Positions 43,300 through 54,832 of a stretch of DNA of 64,000 bases are shown here, one piece after another. This DNA comes from Blumeriella jaapii (lineage: Eukaryota; Ascomycota; Leotiomycetes; Helotiales; Drepanopezizaceae). The first letter of the stretch is position 1; every line of letters begins with the position of its first letter. The DNA is taken from assembly GCA_009599575.1 (NCBI GenBank), contig VWND01000018.1, forward strand, positions 248,001-312,000. Reading direction: 5' to 3'. The notes under the pieces were generated by a model. That model made no database searches. It saw only the letters and a list, made by a program, of their open reading frames with translations, and was not told the DNA's origin. A program made the translations under genes and the position numbers.

Positions 43300-44000
43300 T
43301 TAGTTGATCTTTTGGAGCTCGACGTCACTGCGAAACATGTTAGCTGCCGCAAGAAATGATCCAGAGGAGAAACATACAAGATCAGATCGGCGTTGGGTGG
43401 GATGTGACCTGGGAAACCACTGCATAGAAGTCAGCCTGGGTGGTCGATATAGGCTCGAAGTCTTGGTGCGGCCACAATGTAGGGGGGGACGTAGATATCG
43501 TGCAACTAAATAGTGGGAGGGGTTGGATCTCTTACCTCGCGCCGTATGCGAATTCACTGAAGAGTAAGGTTAGCGTTTGGCTCTGACGGGGCAGCGAGCG
43601 TAGGGGCGGTCTCGTACCTGGTGATGTCCAAAGATGCCTTCTCGCCAACTTTCATGGTGGTGACAGCCTCATCCCAGCCTGGACAATGGTGAGTCAATCT
43701 GCTATTGAGGTCCGCCCTCTAATCTGGCCTCATCATACCCTTGATGACCTTGCCCATGCCAATATCTACCACGAACGCTTCACGGCCGATCGAGCTATCG
43801 AACCTGCACATGCCACAGTCAGCGCCGGGGGCTCTCATTTGGCATGCCAATGGGGCACACGGGGGCAGTCCCTACTTTTTGCCCTTGTTGTGAGGCTGGG
43901 ATGTGTCCTTCAGGTAGCCCGTGTACTCAATGGTGACCTTGTCGCCGGGTTTGGGAATGGGGCCGGAGCCTTCTGAGAGAATGGTCTTGGTGACACCCAT
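43300..44000 (-). CDS. FKBP12-type peptidyl-prolyl isomerase
   Basis: This single-domain FK506/rapamycin-binding prolyl isomerase is assembled from six exons on the minus strand: 44000-43876, 43803-43739, 43678-43618, 43556-43536, 43419-43378 and 43327-43300. All five introns have GT-AG ends, and together they give 113 residues, the usual FKBP12 size. Landmarks are ILSEGSGPIPKPGDKVTIEY, KFDSSIGREAFVVDIGMGKV, IKGWDEAV, FAYGA and GHIPPNADLIFDVELQKIN. Exon 4 is only 21 nt. At the exon 4/5 junction the codon becomes Ser (YGASGFPG) where relatives usually have Arg (YGARGFPG), which may be real or may signal a slightly different splice. On the + strand the sequence just before the start is a very G-rich tract. 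Confidence 0.92.
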
Positions 44001-44035
44001 GCTTGCTGTTGTGCGGGAGAAGAGAAAGATGCAAG

Positions 44036-44084
44036 GTGGGGGAGGAGGAGGAGGGGAGGAGGGGAGGAGGGGAGGAGGGGGGGG
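44036..44084 (+). repeat. G-rich GGAGG tract beside the FKBP12 start
   Basis: There are repeated GGGGAGGAGG units on the + strand, so the FKBP12 coding strand carries a pure C/T leader starting 36 bases before its ATG. The + strand has many G-runs and could form a G-quadruplex. Confidence 0.6.
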
Positions 44085-47047
44085 CTCTTATCTTCGACGT
44101 TGGCTCGTTCGTTCGCTCGCTCGCTGGCTCGGGTGCTTCGTACTGTACCACGGAAAACGGGACTGACTAATTGCCACCACTTGGCAAGCTGGATATAAGC
44201 CGTACTCCGTGCAGTACTGTTTGTATTCTAATATTGTACATGTACCTACTGTACTCGCAAGGAGCGGAGAAAGCTTCTCTCTGCCTGTCGCCGACTCGTC
44301 CTTGCCAATCCATTCCACAGCCCGCATCGTGTATTTATCACGTGTTTGAGATCACGTGTTATCACATGACAGCAGCGTCCACCAATTCGATCTACGGTAT
44401 CTTGCAGGAGTTGTTGGTGTTTATGATGAATCACATCCGCATCCGGCTTATATAATCCGGAGGCTGAACTCGTCGATGATCAAGGACTCTTTTACGACTT
44501 TGGGTATAAATCATGGTTGTGTGTATGAAGGTGTGTTCGACCAGTAGCTGGTTCTCCTCATCTCCCAGTTTTTCCTCCGGCTTCGCTGTGTTACCCAAGA
44601 GAAGTATTCCATACCATGTGAAGCATTATTCGGGAGAAGCAAGGCTTTACAATATACAGACAGCTTGTTTCAACTTGCCAGATAGAGGTGGAGGGACTGA
44701 TTCATATTTGGATCTCTTCATATGATCAGTCTTGACAATATATGCCGTAGAAGATCAGAAAACGATTGGCACCAAGGGACCTTTCAGCACAAGATTTCCT
44801 TTTGCAAAGGCTCTCTCTGGCCAGTTAAACAATTCGCTTGCTCTCGGGACTTGTCTTCTTCGACAAGCTCAGTGAGTCGTGTTGAGTTTGCCTACCGCTC
44901 GTCTTTATCCGTTTCGTTACAACGCACAATAACTAGCAAAGCGAGCATAAGTATTAGCAGGTGTACATGTCCACCGACTCGTGCCAAAGAAGAAGATTAC
45001 GCAACAGACCAGTTCACTGACTCCCTGCTCAAGGCTCAAGGATCTAAGAAGCGGCTGCAATGCGTAGATAAGAACGCAACCATCTGGACCTTGACGCGGG
45101 CCCTACCTCTGGCCGTCTGATTGTCAGTTCCTTTGTCTCTGCAGATAGACAATCTAGCTGTCCAATGCTTTGCTATCCTCATGCGCTTGGAGGAAAATCC
45201 GGTTGTAACATTTGCAAAGGGAGAATCACAACAGGCATCACTGGCAAGATGACGCCGGTCCCTGCTGTTGGTGTATCCGGCTTCCAGGAAAGGCCAAGAT
45301 ATGTGTTTACTGGCTTGTACGTCGCGGAGCACGCAGCACCTACAGTAGCTAGTCTCCTCCCACGAGTTCGCAACCTGGGCAGGAACCACCGAATGTGTTC
45401 TGGTCCTTGGATAGAAGGGAGTGATGCCATGGAGAGGGTAGTGCTCTTATAGACCACGTCAGGTTGGCTTGCATCGGTTTCGTGTTCTGGTTGCAGCCGA
45501 TGCTGCTCGAGATGGAAACCACAGACTTTTCCACTCACCGGATTCCGATGTAATAAGCAGGCTTAGCGAGTGCTAACTGCATTCGAATCGACAAAAGCAG
45601 ACAACTTCACAACGAAGCAAAACAACCTATCGAGTGAGAACTTGCAAGTATGACACGCTTGGAGAGCATATGCGCCGTTTCATTTGGGCTGTGGGAAGGC
45701 TTCAAGCTTGGCTAGAAATGGCAAGTATGACACGCGAGAAGAACACTTGCGCTGTTACCTACTTTGGGGTCTGTATAAACCTCCAAGTTCTTGTGTAGTC
45801 TCGTTCGGCTTCATGACTTCAAGTACAGGAAGGATGCTTACAAATTGCGAGTCGCGAAAGCTCTACCAACTGGGCCTCGAATCCCGAATTGGCCAGTCAC
45901 CGCTCGACTTGCAGAATCACAGAAATGATGAATCCTACAAAGCTGGCGAGCGTTCTATTTCAACTCAGCTGGCTCAATCTGATCGGAAAGCAGATCGCAC
46001 AGCCATAACAACGCCCCGGAGCGGTGTATTTGGCCAAAGATCACGGACGGTGTTGGGGTTTGTCCGCAACTGTACACGTTGTTACGACTATGCGCTGTTC
46101 GTAATCCGCTTCTCTTGTAACGAAAAGCTGATATCTTACTAGAAACCTGAGTATTGAGAACGACAGGGCAAACGGAGGAAAAGAAAATTGACGGCGAGTG
46201 GCAACATCGACAGCGAGAGAAACACATTGTCACGGCACGGAAAAGGCCGAAACCCGTAGGCATCACAATACGGTCGAAAAGACTGCTTCCACAATGATCA
46301 CGACATACCCCAACCCGCCCGTACTCAGCAGGGCTGCCGTCGTCGCTCCTCTCACAAAGACAGTCGCCAATCGACTACCTACGGAGGGGACTCGGTACGC
46401 TCTCGAGGCTGGCACCACCAGGGCTTGAGGCCGGCGCCATCTAGGGTCTTATATACAGTACCTGCTTACGAGAAGGGGTGAGTCACAAGCTGTAGGAAGT
46501 CGCCAATCCCGGCTTACCTGCTTGCCAACATCGTTGCTCCTGCTCCGGTATCTCAAGGACGCCGCTATCGAGTCGCACTTACCGCAGAGATCCGCCCACC
46601 GAGACACGGTACGGAATGCGATACTGAGCCTCTTTTCCCTGAGCCAATGTCGTGGAGTCCGGGAGCGAGACGCATCCATTTCGTTTACCATCGCTCACTC
46701 ACACCACGAGTACTCATTCCTCCCGCCTTGGGTGAGGAAGGTGTGTGGGTGTACATCGGTATGTAAACCCCCTCCCTGACAGATCTCTCGGGTGGAGCTA
46801 TGCAGAGGTGGTACTCCAATGGCTTGCTGGCTTGTATTCGACGCGTCGCATAGGGACTTGCGTGAGTGAGGTGGTTGGTGATTCGCTTGCTTGGAAGGTT
46901 AGATGCGCTTGTCTGGGGCTGGGACGGGCTTGAGTTGTGTGATTCGGGACGGGAAGAAAGGGTTGACAGCGGTAGGTGTGTTGACAATATCAGTTACAAG
47001 TGACAGAACTTCTTCGACATGGCGAGTATGGTGGTAGACAGGAAAGT
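44085..47047. other. Intergenic region with no supported gene
   Basis: About 3 kb with only short, overlapping frames and no domain that I can recognise. TGTAC-type pentamers occur near 44141-44147 and 44210-44255. Confidence 0.4.
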
Positions 47048-47067
47048 GGGGGGGGGGGGGGGGGGGG
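47048..47067 (+). repeat. Poly-G tract of 20
   Basis: Twenty uninterrupted G residues. The exact length should be treated with caution because such tracts are error-prone in any sequencing method. Confidence 0.8.
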
Positions 47068-48072
47068 TTAAATCACACGAAAGCACTTTCCATTTGATAT
47101 ACACTGGCAGACGGAAGAAGTACATCTTTAATTCGGTTAATTTCCGTTGAAGCATTGATTAATGACCTGACTTAACAGATGCGTAGGTTATGTACTCTTG
47201 AAGAGAAATGTAGAAAGAGGACGGGGAGGTGGCCTGAACAAGCGAATGCACTCACCGTACACACACGGAGAGGAGGACCTTACGAAGTGAAAGGCCGCAG
47301 AGAGGAGTACCTAAGCCAGAAGGAACGCTGTTCTATTAGTTCTATGCGACGACTCCTCTCACATCGCGGGTTTGGGTGCAATCGACCGAGAAAAGCAGGC
47401 ATATGTGACGCTTGAGGGTTGATTTACTATGCTATGTACTGTACGTAGATACCGTACTGTAGCCGAATAGAAAGATGGGAAGTCGAAGTAACAGCAACGA
47501 GAAACGAGATCCGCTTCATCAGGCAGGCCAGGACTTTCTCTTCCTCGATTCATTGATCAGAGGTCCCCTAGGTGTCTACCTAGTGTACGGGGTAGATCTC
47601 ACACCAACCGAGAATGAACACAAGACACAAACACGAACAACGCGAACAAACACGATGCCCATTCTGATTCAATGGAGCCAAGTCCACTTTCAATCTCTCT
47701 TCCCAGACCAGACCAGCCCAGCCAGTGCTGTACGTATATCCTGTACAGATCTTCCCGCATCCATCCATCGCGCCGCGTGCCACGTGCCTTCCCCTTTTTT
47801 TCTTTCCTATCCTTTTCTTTCCTCTCCTTTCTTTCCCTCCCTCATCTCCCCTCCCACTACCTACTGTACAACCAACCGGCGGGCGACCAGACCAGAAGAC
47901 GATCACCCCCCCCCAAAAGAAGCAAAACGCTCCGACGAACCAACTAACTACCTACATTCAGCACAGTACCTGCCGAATGCGGTATGGCCCACTGTACAGG
48001 ATAGTACAGTACAGTACAGTACCGACAGACGACCGAGGCTCGGACGGATAGCGGTATCTCCTATTCTCTCTC
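47068..48072. other. Intergenic region before the tetranucleotide array
   Basis: No gene is supported. The open frame that starts at 47475 runs into the downstream simple repeat and has no recognised domain. A C/T-rich stretch lies at 47785-47860, and TGTAC/GTACA pentamers occur at about 47436-47461 and 48003-48022. Confidence 0.4.
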
Positions 48073-48432
48073 TACTCAGTCAGTCAGTCAGTCAGTCAGT
48101 CAGTCAGTCAGTCAGTCAGTCAGTCAGTCAGTCAGTCACTCACTCACTCAGTCACTCAGTCACTCACTCACTCACTCACTCAGTCACTCACTCAGTCACT
48201 CAGTCACTCACTCACTCACTCAGTCACTCAGTCACTCAGTCACTCAGTCACTCAGTCACTCAGTCACTCAGTCACTCAGTCACTCATTTACTCACTTATT
48301 CACTCACTCACCCACCCACTCACTCACTTATTCACTCACTTACTCACTCACTTACTCATCACTCATCACCCACTCATCACCCACTCATCACCTACTCATC
48401 ACCCACTCATTTATTCACCCACTCACTCTCAC
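48073..48432 (+). repeat. Tetranucleotide array (TCAG)n then (TCAC/TCAG)n
   Basis: Perfect TCAG units run from about 48076 to 48137. They are followed by mixed TCAC and TCAG units that drift towards TTAC, CCAC and CATC variants by about 48430. The gradient from perfect to degraded suggests expansion at the left end and decay to the right. Confidence 0.85.
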
Positions 48433-49582
48433 AGCACAACACAATACACACACACCCTTGCCACCTCCAACTCGTCTCAACCCATACGTAGTAATAAACA
48501 AAGCAACCTACAGTACATCTGTACTGTACAGCACAGCACCTGCCGTAGCTAGGAGGAGGCACTGTAAGTATATACATATACAATATGTACACAAATGGCC
48601 CGATAGTTCGCTCGTGAAAGAAAGGTTGGCTTATGCCGTACCTACCTACCTACCTACCTACCTACTGTACATATGTACAGTATAATACAGTACCCACCGT
48701 ATCTAGAGCCGGAAGCCGGACACTGGTGCCCTGTCTCCTCCGTAGGGAAAAGGAGGAGGGGGGCAAGGGGGTGGGGGCGGGTTAGTGTGATTACATACAG
48801 AACTGTACAGGACTGTAATTTACATTACAGTAATGTACTGTACTGTACGTCACATTACCGTACGTACAGTGCTAGCGAGGTTCTGCTCTCGCTCGCTCGC
48901 GAGGGCTTGCTTGCTTGCTTGCTCGCTTACGTACCTCCCAGCCTCCCAGCCTCCCAGCCTCCGCACGGTTACTTGTACATACAGCGCACAGCACAGCACA
49001 GCACAACACAACACAGCAAGGACATCCTCATCATCATCCTCCAGAGCCCTCCAGAGCCCTCGGGAGCCCTCGGAACCCATCGCTCGCCTAGGCACAGTTT
49101 GTATGTATGCACAGCACAGCACAGCAGTATGTATGTATGTATGTATGTATGTACATATGTATGTATGTATGTACGTACAGTAGACGGGGCCGTGTTTCAC
49201 GAAGGGAGAGAAGCGGGGGGAATGTGAAACGAGGGGTTGGAAGGAATGCGTTCGTTCGTTACCCTTGCGTGCGGTGCGGTGCGGTATTTTCGTGCGTATG
49301 GTTATGGGCGATGCAGATGGGATGGGATGGGGTGGGAGGGAGGGGGGATGGAGTGAGGAATGGGGGATGTGGAATGGGGGATGGGGAATGGGGAACGGGG
49401 GATGTGGAGGGTGGAATATGGAGGGTGGAATGTGGAGGGTGAAATGTGGGATGAGAGAGGAGTGAGAAGTGAGAAGTGTGGAGTGAGAGAGGAGTGAGAA
49501 GGGAGAGGAGTGATGCATGTACTTACTTATTTGTTAAGGTTTTTATTTATTTCATTTGATTTGTTTACTTGTTTGCTTGTGA
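48433..49582. other. Intergenic region with several microsatellites
   Basis: No gene is supported. Simple repeats include CCTA units at about 48638-48664, a G-rich stretch at 48748-48782, CTTG/CTCG units at about 48888-48930, ATGT units at about 49123-49175, and GGGAATGGGGGATGTG-like purine-rich repeats at 49310-49500. Confidence 0.5.
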
Positions 49583-50187
49583 ACTCACTTACTCACTTAC
49601 TCACTTACTCACTTACTCACTTACTCACCTACTCACCTACTCACCTACTCACCTACTCACTTACTCACTTACTCACTTACTCACTTACTCACTTACTCAC
49701 TTACTCACTTACTCACTTCCTCACTTGCTCACTTGCTCACTTGCTCACTTGCTCACTTACTCACTTACTCACTTACTCACTTACTCACTTACTCACTTAC
49801 TCACTTACTCACTTACTCACTTACTCACTTACTCACTTACTCACTTACTCACTTACTCACTTACTCACTACTACTCACTTACTCACTTACTCACTTACTC
49901 ACTTACTCACTTACTCACTTACTCACCTACTCACCTACTCACCTACTCACCTACTCACCTACTCACCTACTCACCTACTCACTTACTCACTTACTCACTT
50001 ACTCACTTACTCACTTACTCACTTACTCACTTACTCTTACTTACTCACTTACTCACTTACTCACTTACTCACTTACTCACTTACTCACTTACTCACTTAC
50101 TCACCTACTCACTTACTCACCTACTCACCTACTCACCTACTCACTTACTCACCTACTCACCTACCCACTTACTCACTCACTTACAGT
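49583..50187 (+). repeat. Octanucleotide satellite (ACTCACTT)n with ACTCACCT variant blocks
   Basis: About 600 bp consist almost entirely of the 8-mer ACTCACTT. Variant units ACTCACCT are clustered in runs (about 49625-49660 and 49924-49985, plus scattered units after 50100), and a short block has CTTG in place of CTTA (about 49727-49757). Two small defects break the register, near 49868 and 50034. Because the unit has no stop codon and 8 is not a multiple of 3, long open frames appear in all three forward frames. I treat them as artefacts. Confidence 0.92.
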
Positions 50188-50545
50188 ACATACATACATG
50201 CAACGAACGAATGAATGTACGTACCACCGCAAGGGGGCGAGCTATATACAAGTTATCTACTCTCTACTCTTTATGTATTTACATATATACATACATCCAC
50301 GTACACATACATATACACACACACATACACACATAGTAGGTACACTACACTATATTACATTACACGACAGTACATACAGTACAGTACAATACGAAAAGTG
50401 CCGGAGAAGAGAAAAAAAAACATGAATGTATGCATATACTGTTACATACCTGTACAAGCGCGTGTTTTGGCGTAGGCGAGAGAGGGAGTATATACAGCAC
50501 AACACAGTACAGTACAGTGCAGTACATATAACACATAAATACACG
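50188..50545. other. Intergenic, TA/CA-rich simple sequence
   Basis: This is a CATA/CACA-rich simple sequence with GTACA pentamers at about 50369-50390 and 50502-50527. No gene is present. Confidence 0.5.
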
Positions 50546-50597
50546 GTACATACAGTACATACAGTACATACAGTACATACAGTACATACAGTACATA
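50546..50597 (+). repeat. 9-bp tandem repeat GTACATACA
   Basis: Nearly six perfect head-to-tail copies of the 9-mer GTACATACA. Confidence 0.85.
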
Positions 50598-53113
50598 AAA
50601 GAAATGAAAAATCCCGCCACCCCGCTATCCCCCCCCCCCAAAAAAAGATGAAACGAACGCTCTCCACGCACGCGAAACGTGAAACGCCCATCTTCTTTTC
50701 CCCACCTCCTTTCTGTTCTCCCCATGTTATCTTGTCGGTCAGTCTGTCTTTCTAGCGCTCTCTAACTCTGAATCGTCGGCTTGGTACGGTACTGTACTGT
50801 ACGTGTGAACTATCTTGTCCCGTTCGTGCAGTACCTGAGGTTTACAGATAGGTACTGTGTATATACCTCCTACCTACCTACGGTATAGTATAGTATAGTA
50901 TAATATAGCACTTCGTATTTCTGCGGAAACGGGATGCCGGACTGGGGAGTACAGCAAGTACAGTACAGTACTGGAGATCGTGACGATGGAGATCGTGACG
51001 ACGGCGATCGTGTGTTTGATGACCATTTCTTTTCTGCCCACCTTCGTTTTCCCCCGCCTGCAATGTGAGGAACGCGATAACGACGACAAGATGGAACGAG
51101 GAAAGTGGAGAAGAAGAAGAAGTAGAAGAAGAGAAGAAAAAAACATGGAAAAGAAGGAAAAAAATAAAATGGAATTATTGAATGTACACAGTAGAGGAGG
51201 GAAACTCGACCGCGCACTTCTAAACTCTAGGAAAATTCATTCACCTGAATCATGAAATCCCGCCCGCGGTGAAGCTATTTTCCGCTTCCGGAGGTACAAT
51301 TATGCTTTCGATAAAGGCTACTGGGTAGACAGATACCTTTTCTTCTTTTTTTCTATCTGTTCCCTTAGCTTTCTCTCCTTCTGCTTTCGCTTCGGCTTCG
51401 GCTTCTTCTTCTTTTCATTGCGTCAATTCTTATCTTCACCCGCGGCCTTGGTCGCCGAAGGTTTCAGGGGAATTAGAAAGACAAGTAAGCGTTGCGAGGG
51501 AAAGTAAGTGAGCTTGGGTCCGTCGCGTGGTGCGGAGTGCCCGGGCACGTCGGCGTCTGTTCGCCGTCGCAGAATCTCGGCTCGCCGCTGGGGAAGAGGA
51601 GAGGGGGAGGGAGAGGCCACTTTTAAGCGGTTTTTGTTTCTCGTTTGCAATGGTGATGTAAAAGTTCTTGACTTGGGCTGAACAGGAATCGTGACAGGGG
51701 GGTGGTTTTTTGGATCTGGGTTTGAAATTGGGTTTAGATTTGCCTTTTCTGGGGGACGGAAAGGAAAAATGAGATGACGAGCGGGGGGGTGTTTCTTGTT
51801 GCGTGTAAAAGTGGAAGCATGTACACAGGATGTGCTGTATGTCCGGTATGCGTGTTTGTTTGTCTGCGACTCGATCGCGATCCCGAAATAGTAGCTCGCT
51901 CGGTCGCGGATAAATGACTGGTGAGTCGTGGGTGGTGGTGTAGATGTCCAGGAGCTACCGTACTGTGTACAGTCCGGTAGGAAGATGAAGGGCGTGGCAT
52001 GGGGGAGAAGGGGTTTCCGCATGGCAGTCAGCACCGCAGATGCATCGTGGTGTGTGCTCTGGAGAGTGCCTGGTCAACGCCACGACCGCAACGAGCAACG
52101 TGTTCGAAGTTCGAAGAGCAACGCACCTCTTCTTCTTCTTCCTCTTCTTCTTCTTCTTCATCAGAGTTCTCCTGCGTGAGCCTCGAGACTTGGCTGCGTC
52201 AGTATCTTCCTCGCTAAGCCGCACGCCCATCGAGCCGTCACTGTCGTGCAGATCGACCCTCCAGCAATTTGACTTTATCTTCTTTTGTGTTGGTCTGCAG
52301 CGAATCGCTTCCGGAGGTCAGACCCGAGCCAGGGGCCGCGGCCTTTGGTTTGGTTCGGTTCTGACGGAATGCGTGCGTGTCGGTAGGCTCGAAGATCCTG
52401 TACCGCAAGTACAGTACAGTACTATACTGTGAGTATGTCTCGCGGCCGAACGCGAAGAGGAAGCGAGAAAAAAGGGCGGCAGCTGCCACAAGCACAGGTT
52501 GCGTATCTTCAGCTCTGTCTCTCTACGATTCTTTTTCTTTCTTCTTGTTCTTCTTCTCGTTCTTCTTCTGCTTCATCATCATCATCATCATCTTCTTCTT
52601 CCTCCTCCGCTTCCTCTCCGTGGCGATTCCCACGCCCACTCCCACTCCCACTCCCGTGGATCTTGATATTTATAACCGTTCGTCTCCTCTCCAGACAACC
52701 TCGGCGTCTTCCACGCGGCATGGGCTGGATGTCCGCGCCTTCGACGATGACGCTTCTGGCGCTGGTCGGCTCGGGGTCGAGAGTTTGCCTCGCAACTTGG
52801 ATAGTTTCCCGTAGGGCGACGTCGACCTACGACTAGCTCAGGTACCCGTCACTTCCGCACCCACTCCAGCGAAGGGCCTGCGTCGCCGACTTTCGAGCCG
52901 GGAAATTAAATTTAGGTCGCGGGCGAGGAAGAACCTGGCACTTGTCAAACACCGGGACCGGGGCGGCAGGGTGGGTGTGCATGGATGGGATTACACGCAT
53001 GCTGGTCCGGTGAAGGGCTGACGGTCAGTGTGTGCGGTACTGTACATACCTTCGGACTGTACACATAGTACTGTACCTCCCGTGCTTCGGCTGGGTTGAT
53101 GGCGACGGTGTCG

Positions 53114-53225
53114 GGATGGATGGATGGATGGATGGATGAGTGAGTGAGTGAATGAGTGAGTGAGTAAATGAGTAAATGAATCAGTGAATGAGTGGATGAG
53201 CGAATGAATGAATGAATGAACGAGT
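53114..53225 (+). repeat. GGAT/GAGT tetranucleotide repeat
   Basis: Perfect GGAT units grade into GAGT and GAAT units. On the opposite strand this is CATC/ACTC, the same sequence style as the tetra- and octanucleotide arrays further left. Confidence 0.75.
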
Positions 53226-54426
53226 GCATGCATGAATGAATGGACCGTTGCGGAACAGACGTGATGCCGAGAAGATGGATGGGACCGAACGATTCATGGG
53301 GGATGGGGGCAGAATCTCCATCTCGGGCCCCGAGGAGAGGAAGGCAGAGCGAGCCATGGCCGGTACCGTGTGTCTGGCCGGCGAGGGACGAGTGTCGATG
53401 CTTTCTGTGTCGAGACGGGTCGAAGCTTTCGATGCGTAAGGTAGGAAGAAGAGTTGCGTCGGTCGATAACTTTGATCTTGGGATGCTGTGCGGGATGGAT
53501 GGATGTGCGGTGCTTTGGTCTCTTTCGCAGGCGGCGCGGCGAGCGGCCGAGTCACGGGGCTCGGGCGCCCTGGGGTCCTTTGTGCGCTACGGCCAACGCT
53601 CATCTCCCCCCGGCCGCGGCCCCCTTGACCCCTTCATTAGTCTCTGGCGTCGAGCGGCGCACGCTCCCAGCTGGTAGGGGAGGCGACAGGACCGGACAGG
53701 ACAGGACAGGACGGTACGGTACGGTGCGGGACTGGACTGGACTGGACTGGACGGGACGGGGCACTACACTACACGACACTACACTCGACCATCTCTCTTC
53801 CGACCTCTCTCGACCTCTCCTCTCCCATCTCGACCTCTCCTCTCCAACCCTCTCGACCTCTCGACATCTCCACCTCTCCATCCCTCTCAGACTCAACACC
53901 CACTCTCTCTCTCTCCCTCACTCTCACTTACTCACACTCTCGCCCACGCCCACGCTCCCTCGCTCGTCGCTCGTCGCTCATTCGCCCGTTCGCTCCCTTG
54001 GCCTCCAGCCCACCCACTCCCCCCCCCTGGTCGGCTTCTCACCCTTTACCCTCCTCTACCCTCTATCCTCGACCCTCGACCTCGACCCTCGACCCTCCCT
54101 CCTCCTCCTCCTCCTCCTCCCTCCTCTCCCTCGCTCCCTCTCACCATCACCACCCTCTCTCGTGTCATCACCACGCCTCAGACGACGCCTGCGAGACCGA
54201 CACAGGCGACCGAGCAGCCCCGGGAGGCACCGACGATAATGGTTGTCGCGAGTGGCTGAGGGCGAACGAAACACACACCATCCATTCCAGCCAGCGGCGC
54301 GGCACACGGCGACGACGGTCATCCCCGACCTCTCCCTGGCGATTTCTCGTCACCACGCTCCTTAAGGCCTGCCGTGGCCGACGCGGCGACGACGACGACG
54401 ACCACCGTTCGACATAATCGCTCCCT

Positions 54427-54617
54427 GTGAGTAGGCGTGCGCTCCTCTCCCGTCCCCCGCCGCGCCCGTCGCTCTGTGCCCGCGAGGCGCGGCGGGCGTC
54501 CGTCAGATCCTCCTGCCATGCGAGCACATCCATCCCGCGCATCCACGATCCTCCCTCGCTCGCCCCCCCCCCCCCTCTCTGTGACGACGATGGCTGACGT
54601 CCCCTCTCCTCCCACAG
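54427..54617 (+). other. Probable 5' leader intron of the Msb2-type gene
   Basis: A GTGAGTAGG donor and a CTCCCACAG acceptor bound this 191-nt stretch, about 215 bp before the mucin ATG. Transcript evidence is needed to confirm it. Confidence 0.45.
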
Positions 54618-54832
54618 CACTTTGACTGTTTGGTCAAGTACGCTCGTTATCTACCATCTGCCCTGACAACAGGTGCGTGGCTCCGCCGCCGCTGGCAAAC
54701 GGCCCGCTCGCTCGCGCTGACTCCCAGCCCTAGATCTTTATTCGCATCGTTGCGCTTCTTCTCCGTCCGCCTTTTCTACGCTTCCCAGCACCAACCCGAC
54801 GCCGGCCGCCCTCCATCGCGACTCATCGAACG

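Larger units (their letters stand above)
50598..54832. other. Msb2 upstream region with simple repeats and leader introns
   Basis: No other gene is supported in these 4.2 kb. Simple repeats include GAA/CTT-type runs (51105-51170, 52125-52165, 52530-52600), GGAT/GAGT tetranucleotides at about 53114-53225, and strong C/T-rich tracts at 53790-54160. Two probable leader introns precede the mucin gene: 54427-54617 (GTGAGT donor, CCCACAG acceptor) and 54673-54788 (GTGCGT donor, TTCCCAG acceptor). Frames at 51423-52034 (minus) and 53454-54239 (plus) are low-complexity and unconvincing. Confidence 0.45.

Noticed and set aside
47475..48491. Open frame of 338 codons ending in SVSQ/SVTH repeats
   Set aside because: The second half is the tetranucleotide array and the first half has no recognisable domain.
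49510..50425. Three long overlapping frames with LTHLLTYS repeats
   Set aside because: They are a consequence of a stop-free 8-mer satellite. There is no start context, domain or ending that suggests a gene.
48073..50597. Tandem arrays considered as a CRISPR or a replication origin
   Set aside because: Units are 4, 8 and 9 bp with no spacers, so these are micro- and minisatellites. Nothing marks an origin.
51423..52034. Minus-strand frame of 203 codons in the desert before msb2
   Set aside because: It is Pro/Arg/Ser-rich with no recognisable family, in simple-repeat surroundings. It is not supportable as a gene without transcripts.
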